Source: Microbacterium maritypicum
GTDB taxonomy: Bacteria; Actinomycetota; Actinomycetes; Actinomycetales; Microbacteriaceae
Direction: 5' to 3'
DNA length: 64,000 bases
Assembly: GCF_008868125.1 (NCBI RefSeq)
Contig: NZ_WAAQ01000002.1
Location: 868,001 to 932,000 of the forward strand
The position numbers and the translations under genes are program-made. The notes under the pieces were generated by a model. The model made no database searches. It was not told where the DNA came from and saw nothing but the letters and a program-made list of their open reading frames with translations. Of the stretch, positions 63,706 to 64,000 are shown one piece after another. Each line of letters begins with the position of its first letter. Positions within the stretch are counted from its first letter, which is position 1.

Positions 63706-64000
63706 ATGACTTCCTCCCCAGCCGACGTGCTCGAACTCGACATCACCGGCATCGCACACGGGGGCACCTTCGTCGCCCGCCACGAGGGACGCGTGGTCTT
63801 CGTCTCCGATGCCATCCCCGGTGAGCGCGTGCGTGCCCGCGTGATCGCCCCGCAGGAGGGCGCTGATGCGTCGACCCGCAGCTTCTGGAGGGCGGAGACC
63901 GTCGAGGTGCTCGAGGCCTCGGAGCACCGCCGCCCGCACGTGTGGGCGGAGGCCGACGTCTCCCGTGATCCGGCGGACCGCCCGGGCGGCGCCGACCTGG
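63706..64000 (+). CDS. TRAM-domain class I RNA methyltransferase, N-terminal part (3' truncated)
   Basis: 98 codons are visible before the window ends. The first ~60 residues form a TRAM beta-barrel (ELDITGIAHGGTFVARHEG, FVSDAIPGERVRARV), as found at the start of TrmA/RlmD-type 5-methyluridine methyltransferases. The methyltransferase domain itself is outside the window, so the exact substrate is open. ATG lies 6 nt after TATCCT. Confidence 0.78.
   Translation, partial: MTSSPADVLELDITGIAHGGTFVARHEGRVVFVSDAIPGERVRARVIAPQEGADASTRSFWRAETVEVLEASEHRRPHVWAEADVSRDPADRPGGADL

Noticed and set aside
1..64000. Search for CRISPR arrays, insertion sequences, integrase/attachment sites, rRNA and tRNA
   Set aside because: No regularly spaced repeats, transposase, integrase or structural RNA seen by reading both strands.

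Overview
The window is about 64 kb of very GC-rich, densely coding chromosome. The likely source is a Gram-positive actinobacterium of the Microbacteriaceae type, close to Microbacterium. The evidence is frequent GTG starts, many stop/start overlaps (ATGA, GTGA, TGATG), long hairpin terminators between convergent genes, start codons placed 6-7 nt after TANNNT -10 boxes, and an actinobacterial core gene order. I see no rRNA, tRNA, CRISPR array, insertion sequence or prophage. No stretch over about 300 bases lacks a gene.

Region 1 (1-10931) looks like a sugar/sugar-acid uptake and breakdown locus. It holds the tail of a large probably secreted multidomain protein, an enolase-superfamily sugar-acid dehydratase, an IclR regulator, a three-gene ABC sugar importer, an SDR dehydrogenase, a DHDPS-family lyase, an SMP-30 lactonase and a KDPG-type aldolase. 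Two divergent intergenic regions share a promoter/operator-like element, which suggests one regulon. The substrate is not evident.

Region 2 (11019-13279) is a MacB-like FtsX permease and ATPase pair. Region 3 (13354-22366) is an idonate/gluconate locus: gnd, a hydroxyisobutyrate-dehydrogenase-like enzyme, a D-2-hydroxyacid dehydrogenase, a second IclR regulator, an MFS transporter, a gluconate-5-dehydrogenase-like SDR, an FAH-family enzyme, an idonate-5-dehydrogenase-like MDR and gluconokinase. Together they would convert idonate or ketogluconates to 6-phosphogluconate and then ribulose-5-phosphate. An unlisted 41-residue membrane protein follows.

Region 4 (22729-34815) is housekeeping: rplY, pth, a proline-rich membrane protein, trpS, an SRPBCC plus twin DUF4166 operon, exodeoxyribonuclease III, a YihY/BrkB protein, sdhCDAB and a mannose-1-phosphate guanylyltransferase. 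Region 5 (34976-45236) is nucleoside uptake and salvage: a BMP lipoprotein, ATPase, two permeases, cdd, deoA and add, followed by a deacetylase-like protein and a PfkB kinase.

Region 6 (45240-49200) has a hydrolase, an epimerase-like SDR, a bile-acid-symporter-family transporter and a flavin monooxygenase. Region 7 (49286-57135) is a mannitol PTS locus that contains the general PTS proteins EI and HPr, an orphan IIB, mtlA, mtlF, mtlD, a divergent MtlR activator and a second HPr. Region 8 (57138-64000) has a phosphosugar mutase, purine nucleoside phosphorylase, an LpdA-type quinone reductase, an acyl-CoA carboxylase alpha chain, Maf and the start of a TRAM-domain methyltransferase. Genes in regions 4, 5 and 8 follow the order known from Mycobacterium tuberculosis (Rv3282 to Rv3336 area), with sugar-uptake genes between them.
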